Part shown: piece after piece, positions 17,985 through 26,461 of the stretch
How positions within the stretch are numbered: the first letter of the stretch is position 1
How the letters are laid out: the number at the start of each line of letters is the position of its first letter
Origin: Elainella sp. Prado103
GTDB lineage: Bacteria > Cyanobacteriota > Cyanobacteriia > Elainellales > Elainellaceae
Assembly (NCBI GenBank): GCA_025454395.1
Contig: JALOOM010000019.1
Span: 1-49,694, forward strand
Direction of reading: 5' to 3'
DNA length: 49,694 nucleotides
Made by a program: the position numbers and the translations under genes
Notes under the pieces: model-generated
The model's database searches: none
What the model was told of the DNA's origin: nothing
The model's input: the letters and a program-made list of their open reading frames with translations, nothing else

Positions 17985-19049
17985 ATGCCAAAAACCTCTG
18001 ATTTACATGTCGTTGAGACCCGCCCCCTGATCAGTCCGGCCACCATCCATCAAGAATTACCGATTACTGATACCGCTGCCACCCTGGTGACCAACACCCG
18101 GGATCGCATCCGCAATATCCTGCAAAATGAAGATCGTCGGTTGTTGGTGATTGTGGGGCCTTGCTCAATTCATAACATCGATGCTGCCTATGAGTATGGT
18201 GAAAAGCTGGCAGCGTTGCGACGAGAATTAGAGGACGAGCTAGAAATCGTCATGCGGGTTTACTTTGAAAAGCCACGCACCACGATCGGCTGGAAAGGGC
18301 TAATCAATGACCCGCACCTGAACGGCAGCTATGACATCAATACGGGGCTGCGGTTAGCACGGAAGATTTTGTTAGAGTTAGCCCAGGTGGGTTTACCGGC
18401 TGCCACCGAACTGCTTGATCCAATCATTCCTCAATACACCGCCGATGTGATTTCCTGGACGGCGATCGGGGCGCGTACTACAGAAAGCCAAACCCACCGG
18501 GAGATGGCCTCTGGGCTTTCGATGCCGATCGGTTTCAAAAATAATACAGATGGCAGTTTGCTCGCAGCCGCCAATGCCATGCTGTCTGCCAGTCAACCCC
18601 ACCGATTCTTAGGGATTAATCTGGCCGGTATGGCCAGTATCGTCACTACAACTGGCAATCCCGATGGGCATCTGGTGTTGCGAGGGGGCAAAAAAGGGCC
18701 GAACTACGATGCCGAACATGTTCAACATGCAGCCGGTCAACTGGCCAATCTCAACCTCAATTCGCGGGTGATGATCGACTGTAGCCACGACAATTCTAAT
18801 AAAGACTATACTCAACAACCGATCGTGCTGCAAAATATCGCAGAACAGCTCGAAGCGGGCTCTAAACACATCATGGGCGTGATGATCGAGAGCCATTTGG
18901 TGGCTGGCAAGCAGGCCATTCCTCAAGATCTGAGCCAGTTGGTGCATGGGCAAAGTATCACCGATGGTTGTGTCGATTTTGCCACCACCACCCACATGCT
19001 TTATTCTCTCGCCAAGTCACTCAAGCGTAATGTCGTCTCGCTGCACTAA
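17985..19049 (+). CDS. aroG: 3-deoxy-7-phosphoheptulonate (DAHP) synthase, class I
   Basis: Catalyses the first step of the shikimate pathway, joining phosphoenolpyruvate and erythrose 4-phosphate. The 354-residue protein has the class I alpha signatures: LLVIVGPCSIHN (about 48-59), EKPRTTIGWKGLINDP (about 94-109), GLRLARKILLELAQVGLPAATELLDPI, SWTAIGARTTESQTHRE, GFKNNTDGS, and the metal-binding C-terminal part with MIDCSHDNSNKD and MGVMIESHL. Length and N-terminal extension fit the feedback-regulated AroF/G/H type; which amino acid inhibits it cannot be told from sight. It is monocistronic, ending in a visible rho-independent terminator about 85 bp downstream. The symbol could equally be aroF or aroH. 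Confidence 0.95.
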   Translation: MPKTSDLHVVETRPLISPATIHQELPITDTAATLVTNTRDRIRNILQNEDRRLLVIVGPCSIHNIDAAYEYGEKLAALRRELEDELEIVMRVYFEKPRTTIGWKGLINDPHLNGSYDINTGLRLARKILLELAQVGLPAATELLDPIIPQYTADVISWTAIGARTTESQTHREMASGLSMPIGFKNNTDGSLLAAANAMLSASQPHRFLGINLAGMASIVTTTGNPDGHLVLRGGKKGPNYDAEHVQHAAGQLANLNLNSRVMIDCSHDNSNKDYTQQPIVLQNIAEQLEAGSKHIMGVMIESHLVAGKQAIPQDLSQLVHGQSITDGCVDFATTTHMLYSLAKSLKRNVVSLH

Positions 19050-19404
19050 TGCTACCGGCGTAACTCGCGTAACTCAACGAATGGCTGAAGCCATAATTTA
19101 AAGAAAGCAATCAAAATCCAATATCACTCGGTCAAGCGGCGCAGTTCTCTTAGAGTCTGATCAGCCGCTTTTTTTTAATCAAAAATTTCATCAAAAAACT
19201 TGACAAACTTCAAGAAAATAATGCGGAGATCGGCGTGAGATGTGGGAAGAATGGAACTTGAAAGCCCAAGCAACCTTCGCTAAAGCCAATTTTTAGTGAG
19301 ATTGATGCCTGCTTTGCACCCCTCCGGTTTTGAATACAACCTGCCCAGGTTCGAGCAACCGGATCGATCGCTTGTTATTCTCATTCTTTCCTTTAAGTCT
19401 GACT
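19050..19404. other. Spacer between DAHP synthase and small ORF
   Basis: Apart from the terminator at 19134-19176 I see no gene or clear signal. The upstream in-frame TTG-type extension of the next gene (from 19330) does not look like conserved protein. Confidence 0.5.
19134..19176 (+). terminator. Rho-independent terminator after DAHP synthase gene
   Basis: AAGCGGC (19134-19140) pairs with GCCGCTT (19164-19170). The 23-nt loop can itself fold (CTCT/AGAG at 19147-19155). A run of Ts follows to 19176. Confidence 0.85.
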
Positions 19405-19584
19405 ATGGCCGACAAACACTATCAAATCCGGTTTCCACTCTGGCAGTTCCTCAATCAGCCTCTGTTTGATCCCTATGTACCACTCGTTTTAAGCCCCAAT
19501 CGTTTCTGGCAGCGTTACCAGATCGAACACTTAGAGCGTTGCTGGAGCCGGAATTTCCATCCGGAGGAAAAATATCGTAACTGA
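19405..19584 (+). CDS. Small aromatic-rich hypothetical protein, 59 aa
   Basis: The ATG at 19405 begins a 59-residue product, MADKHYQIRFPLWQF and onward. It is rich in aromatic, Pro and basic residues (four Trp, several Tyr and Phe) with no signal peptide or membrane helix. The segment LNQPLFDPYVPLVLSPNRFWQRYQIEHLERCW looks like real protein, unlike the upstream frame from 19330, which I exclude. There is no obvious Shine-Dalgarno sequence. Small proteins of this style occur in cyanobacteria, but I cannot name a function. It stands alone between a terminator and a repeat-bearing spacer. Confidence 0.5.
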   Translation: MADKHYQIRFPLWQFLNQPLFDPYVPLVLSPNRFWQRYQIEHLERCWSRNFHPEEKYRN

Positions 19585-19970
19585 ATTAAAAAGAGGGTAA
19601 TTCGATCGCGTTGATATTCTTCAGGCAGAAGTTCATACATGTTCATTCATGTCAGTTCATTTATACCAGTTCATTTATACCGGTTCATTTATGCCAATTT
19701 ACATCAACTTTTTATGAATGAATAAATTACTACTTTTGATAGGTCAATCTTTTCTTATATTCTCTCACTCTTGTATTACAGCGGTAACGCGATCTCTATC
19801 TTTTTATCCCTCTTTCATCACTCTAAAAAGATAGATGCTTGGTTCAACCGATTGACCAGTGGACAGATTGACTGATTCAACTTGTGCATCAGGTAATCGA
19901 TCAGAGTAGCGGCTTCGGGGTTGGTGGCTGGTTGGATGCGGAATTAAGATGACTAAGGGACGGGGCTGTA
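19585..19970. other. Spacer with 14-bp triplication
   Basis: 386 bp with no supported gene. It contains the repeat at 19653-19694, then AT-rich sequence and the 3' flank of the convergent ABC1 gene. Confidence 0.55.
19653..19694. repeat. 14-bp tandem repeat (CAGTTCATTTATAC x3)
   Basis: Copies at 19653 and 19667 are identical; the third at 19681 differs at two bases. Related GTTCAT words lie just upstream (19631-19645). Confidence 0.92.
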
Positions 19971-21635
19971 TCAATCCCCCCCACCCGATCGCAGAATCGT
20001 CACAATCAACCAGAGCCCCAGTAAACTGGCAACGGCAAACAGAATATTACTGATGAGGTGAAGTTCCGCCGTCTGCTGTCCTGAAGAAATGATTGCCGCC
20101 CCAATGATTAACGATCCCACTACTGTGCTGAAGGAGCGCCGGTTGGCCCCATCATCTAAGGTTTTGCGGATCGCATTCAGGTCTTGCACTGCTAGATTGA
20201 GTTTTAGCGTTTCTGAAGTGAGGCGATTCAACAAAAAGCCGACTTGCCGAGGCGATTCCATCGAGAGTTGCTTGAACTCCAGTGCGGTGCGGAGAGCTGA
20301 CTGGGTTAGATCACTCCCCACCAGTTGACGACGAAACAGATCGATCATCAGCGGTCGCACTTCATCCATAATGTTGACACTGGGATCGAACTCGCGACCT
20401 GCCCCCTCTAAATTGGCCAGTGATTTGGTGAGGAGTCCAATGTTGCTGGGCCAGCGCAAATTATTATGGCGAGCTGCTTCCAAAATCTGGCTGAAGGCTT
20501 CGCTCACATTCAAGCTAGAGAGACTGAGGCTGTGGTAGCGCCGTAATAGTCGATCGTAGTCTGCTTGAAGCTGAGCCAAATTGATCGGCTGGGTGATATC
20601 CATCGGTTCTGCCAACTGAAGCGTGAGTTGGGCACAGCGATCGGGATCAAAATCAACGATCGCCAACACCAGTTCCACCATAATCGACTGCATCCGTGGA
20701 TTCAGCGTGCCCATCATGCCGCAATCCAAAATGCCCAACCTTCCATCCTCTAGATAAAACAGGTTACCGGGATGGGGATCGGCATGGAAAAAGCCATCAA
20801 CCAGATATTGTTGTAAAAATACCCGAAATGCCAGCGAGGTAAAATCATGGCGGAGATGGGATGACGATTCGATTCGGGTCGGTAACGGTGCTTTCAAAAT
20901 GGGCAAACCATCCAGCCATTCCAGCACCAAAATTCGGCGGCTCGATAGCGATCGATACACCTGAGGCACCACGACGCGATCGGGGTCAAACCAGCGACTG
21001 GTAGTTAAATTTTGGCGCAACCGTTCTGTATAGTTTGCTTCCTGGGTAAAATCTAGTTCATGCCGCAGGGAAGTGCTAAACTCATCTGCCAGTTCAACCA
21101 CGTTATAACGACGGCCAAAGTCAGTAGCAGAGAGCAATCCAGCGATCTGGCGAAACAGAGCAATATCTTGCGCCACCACCGCTTCAATTCCCGGCCGTTG
21201 AATTTTGATCGCCACGGGTTGCCCATCCTGTAACACCGCCCGATGAATCTGGGCGATCGATCCGGCGGCGATCGCTTGCTGATCAAACTCAGCGAATAGG
21301 GCTTCGGCAGGTTGCCCTAACTCTTGACGCAGGACTTGCGCGATTCCCTCCCACGGGACAGGAGGCACATTCGCTTGCAGATGGCTCAACGCCTGAATGT
21401 AGCTGGGCGGTAGGAGATCGGGGCGGGTACTCAGCAGTTGCCCCAGCTTGACATACACCGGGCCCAGATCAGTGAGAATCTTACTGAGAATTTCGGGAGC
21501 AGGCAAATTCGGCTCATCTCCTTTACCAAAGGTGAGCACTTGCCGCATGTAGTCCCAACCATAGCGGATGAAGACCTCAACAATTTCGCGTTGTCGCGTC
21601 GCAGAAGCAACCAGGGCGATCACAGGAGATTTCAT
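19971..21635 (-). CDS. ABC1/UbiB (AarF) atypical kinase family protein
   Basis: A membrane-associated atypical protein-kinase-like ATPase. Bacterial and plastid relatives (UbiB, ABC1K) support quinone and prenyl-lipid metabolism. Family motifs in order: KLGQ (63-66, the KxGQ motif), the Ala/Gly-rich loop AIAAGSIAQIH (121-131), VAIKIQRPG with catalytic-type Lys144, the ExD-type region EFSTSLRHELDF, HADPHPGN (284-291), and the metal-binding ILDCGMMG (302-309). The last has Cys where many members have Phe (DFG). Two C-terminal hydrophobic segments (about 508-550) anchor it. Length 554 is normal. In cyanobacteria the substrate is probably plastoquinone or tocopherol related, by family analogy. 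Several paralogues are usual, so no symbol is given. Confidence 0.93.
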   Translation of the reverse strand: MKSPVIALVASATRQREIVEVFIRYGWDYMRQVLTFGKGDEPNLPAPEILSKILTDLGPVYVKLGQLLSTRPDLLPPSYIQALSHLQANVPPVPWEGIAQVLRQELGQPAEALFAEFDQQAIAAGSIAQIHRAVLQDGQPVAIKIQRPGIEAVVAQDIALFRQIAGLLSATDFGRRYNVVELADEFSTSLRHELDFTQEANYTERLRQNLTTSRWFDPDRVVVPQVYRSLSSRRILVLEWLDGLPILKAPLPTRIESSSHLRHDFTSLAFRVFLQQYLVDGFFHADPHPGNLFYLEDGRLGILDCGMMGTLNPRMQSIMVELVLAIVDFDPDRCAQLTLQLAEPMDITQPINLAQLQADYDRLLRRYHSLSLSSLNVSEAFSQILEAARHNNLRWPSNIGLLTKSLANLEGAGREFDPSVNIMDEVRPLMIDLFRRQLVGSDLTQSALRTALEFKQLSMESPRQVGFLLNRLTSETLKLNLAVQDLNAIRKTLDDGANRRSFSTVVGSLIIGAAIISSGQQTAELHLISNILFAVASLLGLWLIVTILRSGGGD

Positions 21636-21904
21636 GGCAACAGAAATTCAGGGCAGCAACAACGGGGTAGGCACTGAGGGAGTGCATAGCCTTACGGTAG
21701 CAAATTGCGGCTCGAAAGCACGGCTCCTAAAACTCTGCCAATTAAAAACCCAGTCAGCAATCTGCCAACTGAGTCATTTTGACTGTATTAAACTTTGTTG
21801 AATCTTTGGGTATTGATTTCAGCCCAGGTTCAGCCCAGGATTGTTGGATGCTTGGGTGAACTAGGGTTCGGGCGAAGCATTACTCTTCTTTTCCCTGGCT
21901 TTCT

Positions 21905-22591
21905 TTAGTCGATAAAGCCCATCAGCGTTTCGCTGTCGTCAATATCGTTAGAAGCAATCGGGCGACCACCCATCAGTAGGCTTGCTTGCAACAAATCTGG
22001 ATCGCTGGCTACGATCGGCCGACCACCGGGCAAGGTCAAATCATCGCGCACCACCAAGTCGCTAGCAAACACAGGGCGATTTCCTGGGAGGGCGTATTCG
22101 ACCACCTGCAAGCTGCTGGCCATAATTGGCCGGTTATTCAGCAAAGTGGCATAGACATCTAGATGGCTGGCGGCAATAGGCCGAATTCCAGCAGAGGTGA
22201 AGCTTTCCGCCACTTCCATCTCGCTACTGGAGGAACGAACCGCCAGTCCGGTTTCTTCCTTGCCATTGGACTCTGGTTTTTTAGCCAGTTCGAGCTTGCC
22301 CGACTTAGCCGTCTGAGTCTCTCCGTTGGTTGTCACCTTCTCTTCAGCCATTGTTCCCTCCACTTCTGCGGTATTCACTGCGGTATTACTCCCTTGCTCA
22401 ACGGCCGACGGTTCGTCCGCCAAGCCTGGATCATCCTCGGACAAACCGATCGACGCTGACGAATCTTGAGTCGAGCCACCAGCAATCGATCGACTGGCTG
22501 ATGCCCCATTCGCTGATCCGTTAGCCGCCGATCCATTGCTTGACTTGGATGATCGACTGCGACTGCTCCGCGCCCCGTTTTTTGTAGCCAT
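21905..22591 (-). CDS. Hypothetical protein with five RPxxAS repeats
   Basis: No known function. The first 130 residues are low-complexity: Ser/Gly/Ala/Asn-rich, then acidic and Lys/Glu-rich, likely disordered. The C-terminal 95 residues hold five spaced copies of an [I/N/G]RP[I/V]xAS motif at residues 136, 153, 171, 190 and 209: IRPIAASHLDV, NRPIMASSLQV, NRPVFASDLVV, GRPIVASDPDL and GRPIASNDIDD. The period is 17-19 residues. No signal peptide or membrane helix is visible. The arrangement suggests a disordered arm carrying a repeated short binding motif for a partner. It lies between psb32 and the ABC1 gene on the same strand, with 311- and 269-bp gaps, so it is probably transcribed alone. 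Confidence 0.7.
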   Translation of the reverse strand: MATKNGARSSRSRSSKSSNGSAANGSANGASASRSIAGGSTQDSSASIGLSEDDPGLADEPSAVEQGSNTAVNTAEVEGTMAEEKVTTNGETQTAKSGKLELAKKPESNGKEETGLAVRSSSSEMEVAESFTSAGIRPIAASHLDVYATLLNNRPIMASSLQVVEYALPGNRPVFASDLVVRDDLTLPGGRPIVASDPDLLQASLLMGGRPIASNDIDDSETLMGFID

Positions 22592-22902
22592 TCCTTAGCC
22601 TCGTCCTACAGCCTCATACTCCGTCTCGTACTCCGCCCTATCTTGCCTGGATCGCCCCCTCGCTTGCCAAAAGTGTTTTCAACTCAGCAACTTGAATCAG
22701 AAAATTGTTAAGCTTGGTAGCCAATTTCTACTAAATTTTGAAAATTGCGGGCTTAACTTAACATTATATGAGAAGAGGGTGCCGGTTCCAGCCCGTAATT
22801 CTGACGATACTGATAGTTATTTCTTAACGGCACAATTAGGATGGCCTGTAAATCAACCCTTAAATCAGGATCATCTTCGTGGGGTTGGGAGCGGGTCAAG
22901 CA
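22592..22902. other. Spacer between psb32 and the RPxxAS gene
   Basis: 311 bp. I see an AT-rich core (about 22690-22760) that may contain the promoter of the downstream minus-strand gene, but no clear repeat, hairpin or gene. Confidence 0.4.
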
Positions 22903-23631
22903 TCAGGATTGCTGATAGAAATAGTAGGTCGCCATGGGAATCACTGTTGCTAGCACAAGGAGCACGACGACAATGATCGTGGCACTGCGATCATCTGTTT
23001 CTTCCGCCCGAGCAAAAGTGCCCTCGGTTTGAACGCTATCTGCCACGATCGGCGGGCCAGGATCGGGTTCACCCGTTAGAACCGCCACCAAACGCTCACT
23101 CGCATCGACCAGAGACTGGTTGTACTTGTTGCCTTCTCGCAGCGGCACCATCACCGTCTCTTGGGCTACACTGGTGGCAATTTCATCACTCAGCAGTGAT
23201 TTCACCGCTGAGCCCGTGCGAATCGCCGTAGTGTTTGTGACATTATCAAGTACCAGTAAAACTTGCTGCGCTTGGTCTTCAGGGGACGGAAACCATTTTT
23301 GGAACAGTTTGCCCGCAAAGTCATCAATCGTCTCCCCATAATCGAGGCGATGGATTGTGACAAATCGCACTTCGGCACCGGTCTGTTCAGCCAGTTTTTC
23401 TAATTTGCCCGTCAATTGATTGCGGGTAATGCGACTCAGGGTTTCAGCTTGATCGATCACCCAAGTGGGATTGCCCGCAGTCAGGGTTGGCATACTGTAG
23501 ACTCCCGTGGCATGAGCCGCAGGCTGTCCGGACAACCACACTTGCAGGCAAATTAACACACCAAAACTGAGGCTTAACAGGTGGTTAATTGCAATTCTCC
23601 CGTTTCCAGACAGAGGCAGGCGCTTCACCAT
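22903..23631 (-). CDS. psb32: Photosystem II repair protein Psb32 (TPM domain)
   Basis: Matches cyanobacterial Psb32, homologue of plant TLP18.3, a lumenal TPM-domain protein that protects and speeds repair of photosystem II under strong light. I chose the ATG at 23631 (242 aa, the family's usual size), preceded by GGAA eight bases upstream. The longer frame to 23745 adds residues unlike a signal peptide. A signal peptide (about 14-40, ending AHA-TGVYSM) is followed by the TPM domain (about 55-175: WVIDQAETLSRITRNQLTGKLEKL, GAEVRFVTIHRLDYGE, LLVLDNVTNTTAIRTGS). An acidic linker and a C-terminal membrane anchor (IIVVVLLVLATVIPMATYYFY) follow. Complete and apparently monocistronic. Confidence 0.85.
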   Translation of the reverse strand: MVKRLPLSGNGRIAINHLLSLSFGVLICLQVWLSGQPAAHATGVYSMPTLTAGNPTWVIDQAETLSRITRNQLTGKLEKLAEQTGAEVRFVTIHRLDYGETIDDFAGKLFQKWFPSPEDQAQQVLLVLDNVTNTTAIRTGSAVKSLLSDEIATSVAQETVMVPLREGNKYNQSLVDASERLVAVLTGEPDPGPPIVADSVQTEGTFARAEETDDRSATIIVVVLLVLATVIPMATYYFYQQS

Positions 23632-24102
23632 TGATCGAATTCCAATACTTTCCTTCAAAATACTACAAATCATGAACCGTTCATGGCTAGTGATCGGTCT
23701 GGTATGCCGATGATGTCTGAGTAAACCACCCAGATGTCCAAGCAAAACCCCCAGATGTTTGGACAGATGTTTGGACAGATGTTTGGACAGAATACCGAAC
23801 TAGAAATACCCAGCCAGAAACACCTAAACAAGGCAAAATGGAGTTGCGTTATCTCACGTCACCTCTCAAGAATGTGGTCTTGCGCAAAACTCGCAGATTA
23901 TGCTCAATCAGGCGAAACTCCGATCGCCCCATTGCCGTCTATGCGCATCTATGCGATTACCTTTGATTCCTCAGCTTGCCCTAAGCGATTTCGTCAAAAA
24001 TCGATTCCACTGATTCCACTGATAAATCACTCTTGAATGACTCTGGTTTCCAAAGCTGTAACCATCTGCCCAAGATCTCTTTGAATTGCCTATCCTGGAG
24101 CT
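23632..24102. other. Divergent spacer upstream of psb32 and the DUF3038 gene
   Basis: 471 bp holding the 12-bp triplication at 23752-23787 and the promoters of both flanking genes, which I cannot place exactly. The 100-aa plus-strand frame from 23734 is encoded partly by that repeat and is not credible. Confidence 0.5.
23752..23790. repeat. 12-bp tandem repeat (CAGATGTTTGGA x3)
   Basis: Three perfect adjacent copies starting at 23752, 23764 and 23776, followed by CAG. Confidence 0.93.
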
Positions 24103-24693
24103 ATGCCTTCTACCGTCAAGCCTTCCACCAACGAATCTGCTGCTTGGGTCAGTCTGCCACTCACTGACCAACCCAACCCAGAGCAGTTGGACAACATCAA
24201 AGCCCAGCTTGATCTGGCGCTCTTGGCGCTGGAAGCCCTGACACAGATTAGCTCGGAAGCCATGCTACAGGCGGCTAAAGACCTGGAGTTGACCGATTTG
24301 GTGGCCGATCGGGTAGCCCTGTGGCGACTACGGCAGGCGAGCCCACTCAGACGGGGGCAGGGGCGCAAACGCATGGATGTTGAGGAAGCCAGAGCCTTGG
24401 TGTTGATCATCTGCCACTTGGCGAAACAACATGAGGAATTAATTCGTCGCGCCGTTGCCCTATTAGAACAGTTGACTGAGCAACAGCGAGAACCTCATCA
24501 GGCGGCCCTGTTGGGAGACTACCTCGATAACTTCACGAATGGTTACCAGGAACGGATGGAGGCAGACCACACCTCGATCGATCGCCTGACTCACCTGGGC
24601 TTAAAGTTGCTGATCGATTTATTGTTTTACAGTGCCCCGCAGGGGCATCGTCGGCTCTGGCTGGCATTGCTCGATCGAAGCTTGAAAGCTTAG
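24103..24693 (+). CDS. DUF3038 family protein
   Basis: A 196-residue, largely helical, soluble protein of the cyanobacterial DUF3038 family; no function is known. After a polar N-terminus it reads DNIKAQLDLALLALEALTQISSEAML, then a basic segment (SPLRRGQGRKRMDVEEARALVLIICHLAKQHEELIRRAV) and a C-terminal helix pair ending LGLKLLIDLLFYSAPQGHRRLWLALLDRSL. There is no signal peptide or membrane span. In many cyanobacteria DUF3038 and DUF4335 genes are neighbours, as here: the DUF4335 gene starts 130 bp downstream on the same strand, and glcD follows. The constant pairing suggests the two products act together. Confidence 0.85.
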   Translation: MPSTVKPSTNESAAWVSLPLTDQPNPEQLDNIKAQLDLALLALEALTQISSEAMLQAAKDLELTDLVADRVALWRLRQASPLRRGQGRKRMDVEEARALVLIICHLAKQHEELIRRAVALLEQLTEQQREPHQAALLGDYLDNFTNGYQERMEADHTSIDRLTHLGLKLLIDLLFYSAPQGHRRLWLALLDRSLKA

Positions 24694-24823
24694 GGTTTTT
24701 GCTATCTCTGGTCAAAAGCATTCAAGCAGCAGGGTTCTCTCAATTTAATTGATTCACATTAATTGATTCACAGATTTGCCAAACTGGATTCGATCGCCCC
24801 TTTTTCCTCACTTGTCTTACGCT

Positions 24824-26431
24824 ATGCCTACCGCTGTTTTGCGCCGATATACCCCACCGACCTGCACCCTGGAAATTGCAGCGACCCAATCGGCACTTTC
24901 CTACTGGGCAGATCGGACGGTGATTAAGGATATTCAGTTCCAACTCAGTTTTGATGATCCGAAGCTGCCCCCTGAACAGCAAATCACTGTGAGTGGTGAT
25001 CGATCGCAACTGGATGCCTTGTGTGAAGTGGTGCAGCAATATACCCAACAATTTTTGAGTGCGGATCCGACGGAGTTACCCTGGGAAGCCAGTTTGCAAC
25101 CTCATCTGAGTCAGGTTCAGGGATCGCAATCGCTCAAATTACAATCGCCTGAATCTCACCCTTCTGAGTTACAGCCTTCTGAGTTACAGCCTTCTGAATT
25201 ACAGCCTTCTGAATTACAATCGCCTGAATCCCCTCCTTCTGAACGACCATCGCCCGAAGTACAACCCATACCGATCCTGAAATCACCGATTCTGAAATCA
25301 CCGATTCTGAAATCACCAATCACAGTGCCTCAACCAGAGTCGTGGTCACTTGATGTTTCACCCCACCCTGGATCAGCAACCTTACTCAACCTCCCCACTC
25401 GGTTAGGGATCCAACTTCAGCCCCAGGGTTTGCTTGCTCATCGGTTGCAGTTAGGCAGTTTGGCGACGGAAGAATCTGGATCAACAGTGCGGCTCACGGC
25501 TCTTCAGCTCTTCGATCTGGCGAATGCGCTGGAGGCTTACCAGACGGATACGCTCAGCCTTCCAGCTCTGGTTCGACCGGCCTGGATGACCAAGCTGCCT
25601 CGTCCTTGGGCAATCGCTGCTGCTGCCATCTTGGCTTTAGGGGCAACTGGCACGATCGCCAAATTTATCCTGGATATTGCCACCCCTACCGTACAAACTG
25701 CTTCCGCCCCCCAAGAACGAGAGGTGAATTCTGAGCTGGGGTCAGAGCTATTTCCAGCCCTATCGCCGCCGCCGGTGGAAGCCTCGCCTTCGGTGATCTT
25801 ACAACCGCTGCCGCCTCCCGTCCCTCCCAGTGGCACCGTCAGTGATGGAGCAGGTTTACCGCCTGTTGGGGTCACTCAACCGCCGCCCCAACCCGTCCCT
25901 CAACCCGGTGTCCAATCGATGCCGCAACCTAATGGGCAACCTGTTGCACCGGGCACTGATCCGGCACAAGTCACTATCATTCCGGATCCCACGATTGCGA
26001 CTGCACCTTCCCAATCTTTAGCAGAGTCGAGCCGCAGTGCCGAGCCACCCCGATTAGCTGAATCTACCGAGTCGCTGGATAGTTCGATCGCTGCGGCACC
26101 CCCGAACGATGATGCCGGGTTTAGCCGCTCTGGCAGTACTGCTTTCGACACGATCCCTCAAGTGGCAGAAGTGCGCGATTATTTTCAACAAAATTGGCAG
26201 CCAGGCGATCTGACCCAAACCCTGGAATATCGCTTGTTGCTAAGCGCCGATGGATCGCTCCAACGCATTGTGCCCTTAGGACGAGCCTCCGAGCAATATA
26301 TCGATCGCACCAACATGCCCTTAATGGGAGAGCCGTTTGTTTCCGCGACTGAAGATGGAGCAACGCCCCAAATTCGGCTGGTGCTGAAGCCAGATGGCAA
26401 AGTTCAAACATTTCTAGAATATGCTAATTAG
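24824..26431 (+). CDS. DUF4335 family protein, membrane-anchored with repeat-rich linker
   Basis: Start chosen at the ATG giving MPTAVLRRYTPPTCTLEI, the conserved beginning of DUF4335; the longer frame from 24776 is unlikely. Domain order in the 535-aa product: N-terminal DUF4335 domain (about 1-85); a Pro/Ser/Glu linker with tandem SELQP and ILKSP units; a second conserved part (SATLLNLPTRLGIQLQPQGLLAHRLQLG to ALVRPAWMTKLPRP); one membrane segment (WAIAAAAILALGATGTIAKFIL); and a long Pro-rich region. The C-terminal domain (about 440-535: IPQVAEVRDYFQQNWQPGDLTQTLEYRLLLSADGSLQRIVPLG) resembles the TonB-C-like tails of cyanobacterial envelope proteins. Function unknown. It lies 30 bp upstream of glcD, so co-transcription is likely. 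Confidence 0.85.
   Translation: MPTAVLRRYTPPTCTLEIAATQSALSYWADRTVIKDIQFQLSFDDPKLPPEQQITVSGDRSQLDALCEVVQQYTQQFLSADPTELPWEASLQPHLSQVQGSQSLKLQSPESHPSELQPSELQPSELQPSELQSPESPPSERPSPEVQPIPILKSPILKSPILKSPITVPQPESWSLDVSPHPGSATLLNLPTRLGIQLQPQGLLAHRLQLGSLATEESGSTVRLTALQLFDLANALEAYQTDTLSLPALVRPAWMTKLPRPWAIAAAAILALGATGTIAKFILDIATPTVQTASAPQEREVNSELGSELFPALSPPPVEASPSVILQPLPPPVPPSGTVSDGAGLPPVGVTQPPPQPVPQPGVQSMPQPNGQPVAPGTDPAQVTIIPDPTIATAPSQSLAESSRSAEPPRLAESTESLDSSIAAAPPNDDAGFSRSGSTAFDTIPQVAEVRDYFQQNWQPGDLTQTLEYRLLLSADGSLQRIVPLGRASEQYIDRTNMPLMGEPFVSATEDGATPQIRLVLKPDGKVQTFLEYAN
25161..25320 (+). repeat. In-frame tandem repeats in DUF4335 linker
   Basis: Fifteen-bp units of the type CTTCTGAGTTACAGC repeat about four times from 25161 (SELQP units). 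Near 25272-25320 a second set of CTGAAATCACCGATT units repeats three times (ILKSP). The two sets are unrelated in sequence. Confidence 0.9.
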
Positions 26432-26461
26432 GCAGGTCGTAACGACAAGGAGTCGGGCGGG

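Noticed and set aside
17226-19049. Functional link of the 170-aa protein to pheT and DAHP synthase
   Set aside because: The only link is position between two aromatic-amino-acid genes; strands and spacing do not form one operon.
22692-22976. 94-aa plus-strand frame in the psb32 downstream spacer
   Set aside because: It runs into the antisense of psb32, has no Shine-Dalgarno site and no protein-like pattern.
23734-24036. 100-aa frame beginning MSKQNPQMFGQMFG
   Set aside because: Its start is created by the 12-bp triplication; the rest has random composition and overlaps promoter regions of two real genes.
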